The notes under the pieces were generated by a model. That model ran no database searches, was not told the DNA's origin, and saw only the letters and a list, made by a program, of their open reading frames with translations. A DNA stretch of 64,000 bases from assembly GCF_006770285.1 (NCBI RefSeq), contig NZ_CP017195.1, positions 1,488,001 through 1,552,000 of the forward strand, given 5' to 3'. Shown here piece by piece: positions 38,923-49,041 of this stretch. This DNA comes from Lactococcus paracarnosus. Lineage in GTDB: Bacteria; Bacillota; Bacilli; Lactobacillales; Streptococcaceae. The position numbers and the translations under genes were made by a program. How positions within the stretch are numbered: position 1 is the stretch's first letter; each line of letters opens with the position of its first letter.

Positions 38923-38928
38923 ATTATA
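38923..38928 (-). promoter_or_regulatory. -10 box of the fhs promoter
   Basis: TATAAT on the minus strand with no good -35, as expected of an activator-dependent promoter. Start of transcription would be near 38916. Confidence 0.6.
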
Positions 38929-38985
38929 TCAAAAATATACACTGTTTTTTTGCTATTGTTTATATTTAAGCCTTATTAAGCGTTA

Positions 38986-38998
38986 AAAGTTCGGTTTA
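38986..38998 (-). promoter_or_regulatory. PurBox (PurR activator site) upstream of fhs
   Basis: Minus strand TAAACCGAACTTT fits AWWWCCGAACWWT except at the first base. Its centre is about 76 nt upstream of the inferred transcription start, the spacing reported for PurR activation in Lactococcus lactis. Confidence 0.75.
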
Positions 38999-39040
38999 TA
39001 TCACTTATCACCTATCTTGTTCTCTTTTTTAAGAGTAACT

Positions 39041-39076
39041 AAAACCAGTAACCCTAAGACTAGCGTTACTGGTTTT
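39041..39076 (-). terminator. Terminator after the SemiSWEET gene
   Basis: Perfect 12-bp stem AAAACCAGTAAC / GTTACTGGTTTT with a 12-nt loop; T run on the minus strand. Confidence 0.8.
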
Positions 39077-39146
39077 AACTGATAGAGTCGACTACGATAA
39101 ACAACCTTGATATGCGCTAAACAGTCATATCTTAACTAATTACCTT

Positions 39147-39407
39147 TTACAAGGCTGTCACAAATGCAATCAGACCAAAAATAATCCCTGGAAAATTAGC
39201 CGTTGCTAAGGCTAAATCTCTTGGCTTTTTACCCAGACCGTAGATAACCCATAGCAGGCAGTTAACAGCAGCGACAAAGGGTTGTATCGGATTTCCTTTC
39301 GCCCCAGCTAAGTTATCGGCAATCTGTGGGATATATGAGACATACATCATGATTGACATCCCTGTCGCGACCCAACTCAAATACTTAATCATTTTTTCTT
39401 GTTTCAT
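39147..39407 (-). CDS. SemiSWEET-family small membrane transporter
   Basis: Protein of 86 residues with three transmembrane helices. The PQ-loop motif is in YVSYIPQIADNL, followed by AVNCLLWVIYG and ANFPGIIFGL, all typical of bacterial SemiSWEETs, which work as dimers and pass sugars across the membrane. No sugar enzyme gene is next to it. Own terminator follows. Confidence 0.85.
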   Translation of the reverse strand: MKQEKMIKYLSWVATGMSIMMYVSYIPQIADNLAGAKGNPIQPFVAAVNCLLWVIYGLGKKPRDLALATANFPGIIFGLIAFVTAL

Positions 39408-39500
39408 ATTTCTCCCCTTTTTAATCTATACCTACTTAGTTTAACAAATATATGGCGATTATTCAGATATAAAATCGATCATCCTATACAGTGGTTAATA

Positions 39501-39526
39501 AAAAAAGTTGGCAAGATTGCCAACTA
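39501..39526 (-). terminator. Terminator after the redoxin gene
   Basis: AGTTGGCAA / TTGCCAACT stem; on the minus strand followed by seven T residues. Confidence 0.85.
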
Positions 39527-39554
39527 TCAACGCTATCCCTACTTCTTTGAGAGC

Positions 39555-39881
39555 TTAGCTATTCATTTTTTCATTCCAGAATTTTATTTTATCCGGTCTA
39601 AAGCCTGACCAAAATTCAATTTCTGCTTCAGTCTCATCATCAATAATCTTGATCAAGGGTAGCGACGTAATTTTATATTTTTCCTTAAGTTTTTCAACTT
39701 TTTTCTCACTCCAAGTTCGCTTGACCTCATTATGGCTATCAAGCTCAATCGAGTTTGTTTCCTCTGAATTACCATAATAGGTATTTTCATAAGGCATGCC
39801 AAGACTATCCATCAATTTAGTCGTCATTTTACATGGTGCACAATGAGGTTTTGTGTATAAGACTGCATGTACTGCGCTCAT
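39555..39881 (-). CDS. Thioredoxin/glutaredoxin-like CxxC protein
   Basis: Protein of 108 residues with a thioredoxin-fold start (AVLYTKPHCAPC), redox pair Cys14/Cys17, and the cis-proline segment TSLPLIKI near residue 75. It resembles NrdH-type redoxins but has an insertion of about 30 residues (YGNSEETNSIELDSHNEV) between helix 1 and the later strands. No nrd gene is close. Its ATG overlaps the stop of a 39-codon LPXTG micro-ORF by 4 nt. Confidence 0.8.
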   Translation of the reverse strand: MSAVHAVLYTKPHCAPCKMTTKLMDSLGMPYENTYYGNSEETNSIELDSHNEVKRTWSEKKVEKLKEKYKITSLPLIKIIDDETEAEIEFWSGFRPDKIKFWNEKMNS

Positions 39882-39997
39882 TTGTTTTTACTTCCTTTTC
39901 TTTTAATGTATACAAATAAAATAATTGCGATGATAATGATGACAGCGCCAATGATTGGCAAAAGCTTTAAAGCTTGCTCTCCCGTATTTGGTAGCAT
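39878..39997 (-). CDS. LPXTG micro-protein: stand-alone sorting signal
   Basis: A 39-residue reading frame: MLPNTGEQALK, a hydrophobic helix at about residues 13-31, and basic tail KRKGSKNK. This is a complete sortase sorting signal with almost nothing before it. AAAAGGGGAATT gives a ribosome site just before the ATG, and its TGA overlaps the redoxin ATG, so translation is coupled. A TGA in frame 24 nt upstream shows it is not the visible end of a larger frame. It may be a real micro-protein or the remnant of a surface protein. Confidence 0.6.
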   Translation of the reverse strand: MLPNTGEQALKLLPIIGAVIIIIAIILFVYIKRKGSKNK

Positions 39998-40130
39998 AAT
40001 TCCCCTTTTATCTGATCAATGTTCGTTCAGCTAAACCACATCTAGGTGGCGACAGAATAAAGATATTCTTATATGTTAGTATATCATATCTCCTATTATT
40101 ATTGTGCTTGGTTATTAAAGAGGGTGACAA

Positions 40131-40619
40131 TCAAGTAAAATAAAGCTGAGCAACTCTGTTATGATCAACTTCTGAAGATAAATCAACAAAGTAAGCACCT
40201 TGCCATTTTTGTGTTTTACTTGCAGTCGGATTTAAGTGATCAAGCCAAGTTGGATAGACCCGCATGGCCATCTTGCCTTTAACATGCTCACGACGTAGAA
40301 CACCTTGGTTTATCAGGATCGATTTAGGAAAAACAAACTGTCCCTTCAGATCGCCATCTATAATAGAAATGATTAATTTATCCGGCGTACTTGCCATATC
40401 AAAAGCTTGATTTTGATCACTAGCATCTTTTTCCCAAAACGCAACAAAATAGCCCATTTTCTTTGGCGTCAATTTAGCTAATCTACTCCGATAAGATTGA
40501 CCATTTATTGTAACGATGAGCCCTTCATACTCACTATTTTGTGTTTCTTCATGTACTTTTTTGATGCTTACCTTATCAAAAGCTGATAAGGTACCCGCTA
40601 TTAAAGTCAGTGTTTTCAT
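40131..40619 (-). CDS. MepB-family protein
   Basis: Protein of 162 residues matching the MepB family over its length (EYEGLIVTINGQSYRSRLAKLTPKK, FVAFWEKDASDQNQAF, KGQFVFPKSIL, MRVYPTWL). MepB is known from the staphylococcal mepRAB locus; its role is not established. Here no MATE pump or MarR gene is adjacent. Confidence 0.85.
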   Translation of the reverse strand: MKTLTLIAGTLSAFDKVSIKKVHEETQNSEYEGLIVTINGQSYRSRLAKLTPKKMGYFVAFWEKDASDQNQAFDMASTPDKLIISIIDGDLKGQFVFPKSILINQGVLRREHVKGKMAMRVYPTWLDHLNPTASKTQKWQGAYFVDLSSEVDHNRVAQLYFT

Positions 40620-40742
40620 CTTTCACCTCCTTATCATTGTAGCAAAATTAAGGCAAGATGCTGTATGTTAATAACCAAATTAGTAATCTCGACGATTCAA
40701 ATTTTAAAAAGCCATATATGATCCATATGAGACGCCAAGAAA

Positions 40743-40774
40743 ACAAAAAAATAACCACACAATCGCATGGTTAT
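40743..40774 (-). terminator. Terminator after hup
   Basis: ATAACCA(CAC)…(GCA)TGGTTAT hairpin at 40751-40774, followed on the minus strand by seven T residues. Confidence 0.82.
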
Positions 40775-40792
40775 CATCTTTTGACAGTTAAA

Positions 40793-41068
40793 TTATTTAA
40801 CAGCGTCTTTCAAAGCTTTACCAGCTTTGAATGCAGGTACAGTTGTTGCTGCAATCTTGATAGCAGCACCAGTTTGTGGGTTGCGACCTTCACGAGCTGC
40901 ACGTTCGCGAGTTTCGAAAGTACCGAAACCGATTAATTGAACTTTTTCACCTTTTGCAAGGAATCCAGAAACTGATTCAAAAACAGCGTTTACTGCTTTT
41001 TCAGCGTCTTTCTTTGTTAAATCTGCAGATTCTGCAACTTTTGCGATTAATTCTTGTTTGTTAGCCAT
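40793..41068 (-). CDS. hup: DNA-binding protein HU
   Basis: Nucleoid protein of 91 residues starting [21 protein letters not shown], with the DNA-binding arm [12 protein letters not shown] and the IGFGTFE core. The frame is open for 39 codons upstream, but GGAGGACA precedes the ATG at 41068 and the family length fits this start. Confidence 0.96.
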   Translation of the reverse strand: MANKQELIAKVAESADLTKKDAEKAVNAVFESVSGFLAKGEKVQLIGFGTFETRERAAREGRNPQTGAAIKIAATTVPAFKAGKALKDAVK

Positions 41069-41201
41069 TTTAAAAATGTCCTCCAATAATATTTTTACCC
41101 TTAGGCAAACTTTATTATAGCAACTAACTGCTATTAAAGCAAGTAAAAGTGCTATTTCTAGCACTTTTTGTGATATTTTTAGCAAATAAATTGCCTTTCG
41201 G

Positions 41202-41774
41202 CTATTTTTGCATCAGATGAAAGACAAACTGGCCATTTTTAAGATCAAGCTTTCCTGCTTGTAAAAATGTATCTTTGGCAATCGCAATCTGCGGTAAATC
41301 AATCAATACCTCTTGCTTTTGTGAATTAATCGTGACAAAACTAGGCAATTGATATGCACCTTTGATATAGCTCAAAGCAGTTTTAGCAGGTATATTTAAT
41401 GTACCAATAGAGATACTCGTCACTTTCAAATCAACTGACCCATTGTTTAAAGCATAGGGTTCAAAATAAAGATACAAAGGGATACTTGTTCCAAATAGTT
41501 TATAAGAGCCTTCAAGGACAGCCTTATCTGATAGATAAAACTTATAGGTCATTTTATCATCTTGAAAATCTGCTAAATATTTATTGATAACTGTGTTCAG
41601 TTGCTCTGTATTTGTTGAAATATCAGCTACTTTGTTGACACCCTTAATAACGCTTACTTTATCAAGTACCTTTTGATCCCTGTGCTTCGTTACCTGGAAG
41701 CCTATAACAGCGATAATCGCAATATTCAAGGCTAGTACAAGTAAGCAAATGTATTTCCAGTATTTATTTTTCAT
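41202..41774 (-). CDS. YpmS-family (DUF2140) membrane-anchored protein
   Basis: Protein of 190 residues with a single N-terminal transmembrane helix ([20 protein letters not shown]) and an extracellular beta-rich domain ([18 protein letters not shown]). Start at 41774: AAGGAG lies 7 nt upstream, while the ATG at 41780 is too close. Overlaps the end of the lipase-like YpmR gene by 11 nt, the usual Firmicutes pair. Function unknown. Confidence 0.82.
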   Translation of the reverse strand: MKNKYWKYICLLVLALNIAIIAVIGFQVTKHRDQKVLDKVSVIKGVNKVADISTNTEQLNTVINKYLADFQDDKMTYKFYLSDKAVLEGSYKLFGTSIPLYLYFEPYALNNGSVDLKVTSISIGTLNIPAKTALSYIKGAYQLPSFVTINSQKQEVLIDLPQIAIAKDTFLQAGKLDLKNGQFVFHLMQK

Positions 41775-42624
41775 TGACATGCTCCTTATACGCTTTTGTA
41801 ATCGCATCACTCATCACTTGATAGCCAATATTATTGGGATGAAAGTGGTCTTCTTCAAATAAAGCATTGTTCGTTATGGTATGAGAGGTCTCCGTTTTTT
41901 CCGTCACACCTTCATTACCATCGAGTCCTTGGTACAGTAAGTCATTAATGGGAACAAAATACATCTTCTTTTGCTTATCAACAGTCGCTTTAGTCGCGTT
42001 ATTCCAGTTATCAATCACATCTTGCATTTGCTTAATATCTGGAAAATTTAGATAAAAAGGATTATAAATACCTACGACATAAACTTTTACATTAGGGTTA
42101 TACTGTCGGATATAATCAAATAGATCTGTAATCTGTTTTTGGTAAGCTTTAGCCGGGGCTTGAAAAGATTTTTCTGATAAATTAGCTAACTGTGTCCTGA
42201 TGACCTTCATCACATCATTTCCACCAACTGTAATCGTGATTAAATCTGCCTTCTTGATAGCCTCTTGAATTTTATTATCGGTTGTTACCCGTTTATAAAT
42301 TTGAGTTGAGGTATTACCCGAAACCCCAAAATTTTGGGATTTAACTTGCACATCGTAGCTATCATCTATGTTATGAGCTAATAAAGGTACGAAGCCACCT
42401 TGGGCTGTCCGATCACCCACACCTTCTGTTAAAGAATCTCCAATTGCCACATAATTAAACTTTTTTTGCGTCAATCGACTTTGCGAATTGCCTTTAGATA
42501 AATCAGAATTGACTGGTCTCATCCAAAAATGATTGAGACCCCCAAAAAAGATGACGATTGCTACTATAAAGAGGAAAACTTCTATTATCCAACGAATGGA
42601 CTGACTGCTTTTTTTTTGTTTCAT
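41764..42624 (-). CDS. SGNH/GDSL hydrolase, YpmR-type
   Basis: Extracytoplasmic esterase/lipase-like protein of 286 residues. N-terminal hydrophobic anchor at about residues 10-30; block I AIGDSLTEG gives the catalytic Ser, block III TVGGNDVM the oxyanion Asn, and block V DHFHPNNIGY the Asp and His. Paired with ypmS downstream. Confidence 0.9.
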   Translation of the reverse strand: MKQKKSSQSIRWIIEVFLFIVAIVIFFGGLNHFWMRPVNSDLSKGNSQSRLTQKKFNYVAIGDSLTEGVGDRTAQGGFVPLLAHNIDDSYDVQVKSQNFGVSGNTSTQIYKRVTTDNKIQEAIKKADLITITVGGNDVMKVIRTQLANLSEKSFQAPAKAYQKQITDLFDYIRQYNPNVKVYVVGIYNPFYLNFPDIKQMQDVIDNWNNATKATVDKQKKMYFVPINDLLYQGLDGNEGVTEKTETSHTITNNALFEEDHFHPNNIGYQVMSDAITKAYKEHVNEK

Positions 42625-42737
42625 CTTAATTCCTGTAATGAATCCTTTTTTTCTGGAGGGTCATGTAAATTATCATATCGTTTAATGAGGTTATAACTCT
42701 ATTAAGTCCTTATATGTCATCATTTGCCGACTTCATA

Positions 42738-43577
42738 TCAAGAATTGGCCTCAAATTCGATTAACAGCGCCCAAGCACCGGGTCCTGTATGTGTTGCTAC
42801 AGTTGAGTTTGTGTCTAAAACTGAAATTTTTTCAGTCACAAATGGTTGCAGTTGGTCTCTCATATGTTGTGCAAATGTAAGGTTTTCAGCATGTGAAATA
42901 CCAATATGCTTAACTTTACGGCCAGAAATTTTCGTCATAAAGTCATCTAACCATTTTTGAAATGTTTTATTTCCCCGGCCTTTCAACATAGGTTGCAGGT
43001 TATTATCAACAAATTCCATAACAATTTTGATATTTAGTAGGCCACTCAAGACCCCTGTTACGCGATTAACTCGACCACCTTTGACCAAGTTATCAAGATT
43101 TGCTATGCCAATATAAAGTTCTGTATTGTTTTTAGTCTCAATCGTTGCGGCAATAATGTCTTCTTTTGACGCACCTTGCGCTGCTAATTTAGCAGCTTCA
43201 ACTACTTGAAATCTTAAGCCTTGGTCGATAAAATCACTATCAATAACTGTCACATCAGCATTTGATAACATGGCACCTTGACGGGCTGCTTCTACAGTAC
43301 CTGATAAGGCTTTAGTCAAGTGAATACTGATGATTTGACTACCATCTTCAGATAATCTATCGTAAACTTCTGTAAAGACACCAACTGGTGGTTGTGATGT
43401 TTTAGGTAGATGTTTACTTGCTTTCATTTTTGCCATGAATGTTTCTGCTGACAAATCTGTATCCTGATATAGGACACCATCAATCAATATGGCAAGTGGC
43501 ACAATTGTAATATTATATTTTTCAATCAGCTCTGGATCAACTGTAATTGTCGAATCCGTCACAATTTTAATCGTCAT
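42738..43577 (-). CDS. DegV family fatty acid-binding protein
   Basis: Protein of 279 residues: IVTDSTITVDPELIEKYNI start, HLPKTSQPPVG and HLTKALSGTVEAA segments that bind the fatty acid carboxyl, and GISHAENLTFA near the end. DegV (FakB-like) proteins hold fatty acids for phosphorylation by FakA; FakA is not in this window. Confidence 0.9.
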   Translation of the reverse strand: MTIKIVTDSTITVDPELIEKYNITIVPLAILIDGVLYQDTDLSAETFMAKMKASKHLPKTSQPPVGVFTEVYDRLSEDGSQIISIHLTKALSGTVEAARQGAMLSNADVTVIDSDFIDQGLRFQVVEAAKLAAQGASKEDIIAATIETKNNTELYIGIANLDNLVKGGRVNRVTGVLSGLLNIKIVMEFVDNNLQPMLKGRGNKTFQKWLDDFMTKISGRKVKHIGISHAENLTFAQHMRDQLQPFVTEKISVLDTNSTVATHTGPGAWALLIEFEANS

Positions 43578-43771
43578 TCTTAAACTCTTTTCTGTTCAAA
43601 ATCATAATTTTTTTAATAAATATAGTCGTATTTCAGAAAAATATGATATACTATAGATGAAGTGGTTTCCAAAACTAGATGTCGTTTTAAAAACCCTCTG
43701 TTCATTATTATATCAAATTCTGAGTATAATGCCATCAAATATACTCCTACTCATAAGAGAGGTTACACTAG

Positions 43772-44452
43772 ATGACCCAATCAGGACTACAAATAGAAAC
43801 TAGGTATCTTTTGAAAAATTCTAAAGCTTATATCATTACAAATGAAGTCTTCAATGCTGTTACGCATGGTATAGGCTTTGCCTTCGCTGTTACAGGACTT
43901 ATCTTACTTATTCTAAAGGGATCTGCTAATCATTCGGCCATCCAAATCGTTAGCTATAGTATCTATGGCACAACCTTAGTCTTACTTTTTCTTTTTTCAA
44001 CTCTATTTCACAGTCTCATTTTTACCAAGGCAAATCAAGTCTTCCAAGTCTTTGATCACTCATCCATCTACCTGCTTATAGCAGGTACTTATACACCCTA
44101 CTGCTTGATCACCCTTAATGGTTGGCTAGGTTGGACGCTTTTTGCCATCGTTTGGGCTTGTGCCATAACTGGTGTCGTACTGAAATCTATTTTTCTTCCT
44201 AAATGGGATGATGTCCCAAAAATATCAACCGTTTTGTATGTCATTATGGGCTGGCTCATCGTATTTGCCTTAAAACCACTATGGGATGCACTGCCTCATC
44301 CTGGTGTGTGGCTCTTGTTTGTTGGTGGTGTTCTTTATACATGCGGCGCTTACTTTTATTCTCTAAAGTTTCCTTATGCACACGTCGTATGGCACTTGTT
44401 TGTTATGGCAGCCGCTGTGCTCATGTGGGTTTCAGTTTATAAATTTATCTAA
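43772..44452 (+). CDS. Hemolysin III family (PAQR-type) membrane protein
   Basis: Protein of 226 residues with seven predicted transmembrane helices. Signature EVFNAVTHGIGFAFAV at the N-terminal part, STLFHSL, FDHSSIYLLIAGTYTPY and the C-terminal HVVWHLFVM histidines that bind zinc in the PAQR superfamily. The biological role is uncertain despite the family name. TATAAT near 43724 is the likely -10. Confidence 0.9.
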   Translation: MTQSGLQIETRYLLKNSKAYIITNEVFNAVTHGIGFAFAVTGLILLILKGSANHSAIQIVSYSIYGTTLVLLFLFSTLFHSLIFTKANQVFQVFDHSSIYLLIAGTYTPYCLITLNGWLGWTLFAIVWACAITGVVLKSIFLPKWDDVPKISTVLYVIMGWLIVFALKPLWDALPHPGVWLLFVGGVLYTCGAYFYSLKFPYAHVVWHLFVMAAAVLMWVSVYKFI

Positions 44453-44465
44453 TTTAAATACTGCA

Positions 44466-44508
44466 ACAGTCGGTAGTTTGATTCCTTCAAACTACCGACT
44501 GTTTTTTA
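44466..44508 (+). terminator. Terminator after the hemolysin III-like gene
   Basis: Perfect 16-bp stem ACAGTCGGTAGTTTGA / TCAAACTACCGACTGT with a 5-nt loop and T tract. A second weak hairpin with seven T residues (GACCA/TGGTC, about 44554-44577) follows. The rest of the 383-nt gap holds only promoter elements. Confidence 0.95.
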
Positions 44509-44683
44509 AATCAACTCAATTTTATGGATTGCCTGTTTACTTACATTTAATAGAGACGACCATTTATTTGGTCTTTTTTTGTATCCACCTCTAACTACTT
44601 GATATTGATGATAACAAATGTAGCTGAATTGATATGACATTCCACAAATAGTTCATGAATTACTTATCAATAACTCATTTAGG

Positions 44684-44691
44684 TTATAATT
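44684..44691 (+). promoter_or_regulatory. Probable -10 box of the beta-glucoside PTS locus
   Basis: GGTTATAATT holds TATAAT without a good -35 at 17 nt, in keeping with activator control by the LicR-type regulator encoded in the locus. Confidence 0.45.
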
Positions 44692-44744
44692 AAATGAGTA
44701 TTCTGTATAAAAGAAGTTTATGATTAAAAAACTAAAATTTTATC

Positions 44745-44774
44745 CTGTTTTACCGTTATGAAACGGTAAAACAG
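44745..44774 (+). promoter_or_regulatory. Perfect 13-bp inverted repeat upstream of bglA
   Basis: CTGTTTTACCGTT - ATGA - AACGGTAAAACAG. No T run follows, so it is not a standard terminator. It could be the operator for the LicR-type activator or an mRNA hairpin, depending on which promoter is used. Confidence 0.7.
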
Positions 44775-44784
44775 CCAATGGTAA

Positions 44785-44798
44785 TGAAAGGGCTTTCA
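44785..44798. promoter_or_regulatory. cre-like site before bglA
   Basis: TGAAAGGGCTTTCA differs from TGWAANCGNTNWCA only at position 7. It is a perfect palindrome of 14 nt lying between the inverted repeat and the ribosome site, fitting carbon catabolite repression. Confidence 0.6.
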
Positions 44799-44817
44799 TA
44801 GTATGATGACACTATAG

Positions 44818-46281
<1,464 letters not shown>

Positions 46282-46323
46282 CTGATAACCATACTAGCTA
46301 TTATCTACAGAAAGGCAATACTT

Positions 46324-46644
46324 ATGAAAAAAACACTGATTATCTGTGCAGCAGGGATGTCATCTTCTGTTATGGCACAAAAAACGACTGATTACTTCAA
46401 ATCAAAAGACATTGATATTATAGTTGATGCAACAACTGCAACAGAAGGCAACAAAGCGATCGAAACCAGTAACTTCGACTTATTTATCATCAGTCCTCAA
46501 ACCAAAATGTATTTTAAACAATTTGCAGAAGCTGGTAAACGCGTCGGAAAACCTGTCGTTGAAATTCCATTTCCAGCTTACATTCCTATCCCAATGGGCA
46601 TTGAAAAAATGGCCAAGCTAATTTTAGATAATATGCCTGACTGA
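46324..46644 (+). CDS. PTS lactose/cellobiose-family EIIB
   Basis: Protein of 106 residues with the phosphorylated cysteine Cys8 in LIICAAGMSSSVMAQ. Receives phosphate from EIIA and passes it to sugar in EIIC. Forty-two nt after the glucosidase gene. Confidence 0.92.
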   Translation: MKKTLIICAAGMSSSVMAQKTTDYFKSKDIDIIVDATTATEGNKAIETSNFDLFIISPQTKMYFKQFAEAGKRVGKPVVEIPFPAYIPIPMGIEKMAKLILDNMPD

Positions 46645-46683
46645 TGTATATGACACTAGAAAATTTTTAGGAGATGCTGGTAC

Positions 46684-48672
46684 ATGCTTAAAAAAGAAGG
46701 CCAACTACTTCAAGCGCTTTATCAGAACAGACATAAATTTCTGACTGCAGTTGAAATTGGTGAATACATAGGAATGTCCGAGCGTACGGTACGTACTTAT
46801 ATTAGACAACTTAATCCTCTATTAACCTCAAATGGCGCAGAGATTATTGTCAAACATGGTGCTGGTTTTAAACTAGAAATTTACATGCCACGAGCTTTTG
46901 ACATATTATACAAAAAGCAGCAGTATTTGGACACCTTACCTACGACAGCAGACAACTCAGATAGACTAGATAATCGAGAAAATTATCTATTAACACGGCT
47001 CCTCTTAAATGATAGTGCCGTTTTATTTGAAACACTCATGTCCGAACTGTTCATCAGCCGCTCAACGCTGTCAAAAGAATGTCGCAATTTAAAGCAACTA
47101 CTTTCTCCATACAGACTGGCTGTTACCTCACGCGCAGGTAAGGGTGTTTATATTACTGGCATGGAGCGAGATAAACGACGTTTCATCATGGATTACTTCT
47201 TTGGACAAAACTATGTTCAGTTTGTACAAGAGCACATCGGTGATACACATTTTTTTGCAGGTATTCGCTTAGATGCAATCACTTTAATCATTATAGAGGA
47301 GTGTCGAAAAGCACACCTTAAGGTACATGATTTTGTGATTCAAAATCTAGTTTTGCACTTAGCATTAAGCATTAATCGGCTACAACAATCCATTAGCATT
47401 TCAACGACAGAACTTGTAGATGTACCTTCTGAAACTACCGCATACCGAGTCGCACAAGAGATTATAGCGCGTGTTGAAGTACTGCAACAGATTAACTTCC
47501 CTAATCAAGAAGTCTCTTTTCTAGCCTTACACTTAGTATCTAAAGCAACTGAAACAAAGCAAGGTGAACCGGCTGAACACTCTCTTGAAATTGCGTTAAG
47601 AAGTTGTTTATCACGCTCTGATAAAAAAACGGGGTATAGCTTCTCTGAAGATCCTGAACTCATTAGTGCATTAATAGCGCATATAACGGCCATGCAATTA
47701 CGTGTCGCAAATGGTATGGTACTCGTCAATCCATTACTTGACAAGGTTAAATCTAATTTTAACTTTGAATTCCAATTAACACAGGATATTTTAGGACAGC
47801 TACCACAACTTTTAGCTAGTCAAATTTCTGATGATGAATGGGCCTATCTGACCCTTCATTTCATGGTAGCACTCGAAAAAGCAAAGGATAAACAAACAAT
47901 CCGGGTCCTTGTCGTCTGTGCCACAGGCATTGGTAGCGCACAACTTCTTAGGACGCGCATCGAGAAAACATTTGGCAAGAAAATTACTATAGTTGGCGTT
48001 TATGGCTACTTTGATTTGAGTCAAGCAATGCTACATGAAGTAGACGCTATCATCTCTTCAATTGATTTAAGTAAATTAGTCTTTACTGTCCCGACTGTTC
48101 ATGTCAGTGTTTTCTTAGACAAAGATGACGTAAACAGAATATCAACAACATTTGATAAGGTCAGACCACGAGGGTATCATAGTGAAATTGACCAGCTATC
48201 ATCACTGACAACAGTTGAAAAACGAGACCTCTGTCAAAGTTTATTTTCAGCAGACAGTTTCTTAATCACCACGGAACCTCAAAAAACAAGTGTGATTGAT
48301 AAACTGTTAAATCGACTAAAAATAGATGAGAATGATGACTATGTGGCTAAAATGCATGAACAAATCCTATCACGTGAACAGCTAAGTTCTGTTGTCTTCA
48401 GCGATAATATCGCAGTGCCACATCCGATCGTACCACAAGGTATCACTGCCAAAATTGGTGTTGCTATCTCTAAAACAGGCATCAACTGGCAGCCTGATTT
48501 CCCAAAGATTCATATCGTCTTTCTACTATCCCCCTCTCAAACCGAGAATCCACACTTAACACTCGCAACAAAAGCAATTGTCGCATTATTGGACTTACCA
48601 GATGTCCAAGAAAAATTACTGGTAGCTGAAACGTTTGATGACTTTATCGACCTATTCATACCACTTATATAA
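46684..48672 (+). CDS. LicR/BglG-type PRD transcriptional regulator
   Basis: Multidomain regulator of 662 residues: N-terminal HTH (EIGEYIGMSERTVRTYIRQL), a second HTH region, two PRD domains with conserved His residues (about 190-400), an EIIB-like domain with VLVVCATGIGSAQLL near residue 405, and a C-terminal EIIA-like domain with NIAVPHPIV near residue 575. Phosphorylation by HPr and the cognate PTS would switch it. It probably activates this locus. Confidence 0.92.
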   Translation: MLKKEGQLLQALYQNRHKFLTAVEIGEYIGMSERTVRTYIRQLNPLLTSNGAEIIVKHGAGFKLEIYMPRAFDILYKKQQYLDTLPTTADNSDRLDNRENYLLTRLLLNDSAVLFETLMSELFISRSTLSKECRNLKQLLSPYRLAVTSRAGKGVYITGMERDKRRFIMDYFFGQNYVQFVQEHIGDTHFFAGIRLDAITLIIIEECRKAHLKVHDFVIQNLVLHLALSINRLQQSISISTTELVDVPSETTAYRVAQEIIARVEVLQQINFPNQEVSFLALHLVSKATETKQGEPAEHSLEIALRSCLSRSDKKTGYSFSEDPELISALIAHITAMQLRVANGMVLVNPLLDKVKSNFNFEFQLTQDILGQLPQLLASQISDDEWAYLTLHFMVALEKAKDKQTIRVLVVCATGIGSAQLLRTRIEKTFGKKITIVGVYGYFDLSQAMLHEVDAIISSIDLSKLVFTVPTVHVSVFLDKDDVNRISTTFDKVRPRGYHSEIDQLSSLTTVEKRDLCQSLFSADSFLITTEPQKTSVIDKLLNRLKIDENDDYVAKMHEQILSREQLSSVVFSDNIAVPHPIVPQGITAKIGVAISKTGINWQPDFPKIHIVFLLSPSQTENPHLTLATKAIVALLDLPDVQEKLLVAETFDDFIDLFIPLI

Positions 48673-48694
48673 CCTAAAAAAGAAAGAGGTAAGC

Positions 48695-49024
48695 ATGGCA
48701 CAAACAGCTGAAACTTTACAAGTCATCGCATTTGAACTCATTTTACATAGTGGTAATGCAAGGACACTTATTCACGAGGCTTACGACTTGATGGAAGCCA
48801 ATGACTTTACGGGGGCTGACAAAAAATTAGCTGAAGCAAATGATGAACTTGTTCTCTCCCATCATGCGCAAACAGCATTATTGCAAGATTATGCTAAAGG
48901 CGAAGAAATCATCATAGAAATCATCATGGTGCACGCACAAGACCATCTGATGACGACCATGACCCTAAAGGAAGTCGCCGAGCGAATGAAAGTGCTCTAT
49001 GAACGCACCCGTATAAAACCGTAA
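48695..49024 (+). CDS. PTS lactose/cellobiose-family EIIA
   Basis: Three-helix protein of 109 residues; phosphorylated His in MVHAQDHLMTTM near residue 76. Start at 48695 after GAAAGAGGT; an in-frame upstream ATG lies inside the regulator gene. Partner of the EIIB at 46324. Confidence 0.92.
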   Translation: MAQTAETLQVIAFELILHSGNARTLIHEAYDLMEANDFTGADKKLAEANDELVLSHHAQTALLQDYAKGEEIIIEIIMVHAQDHLMTTMTLKEVAERMKVLYERTRIKP

Positions 49025-49041
49025 ATTAAAAGGAGGCACTA

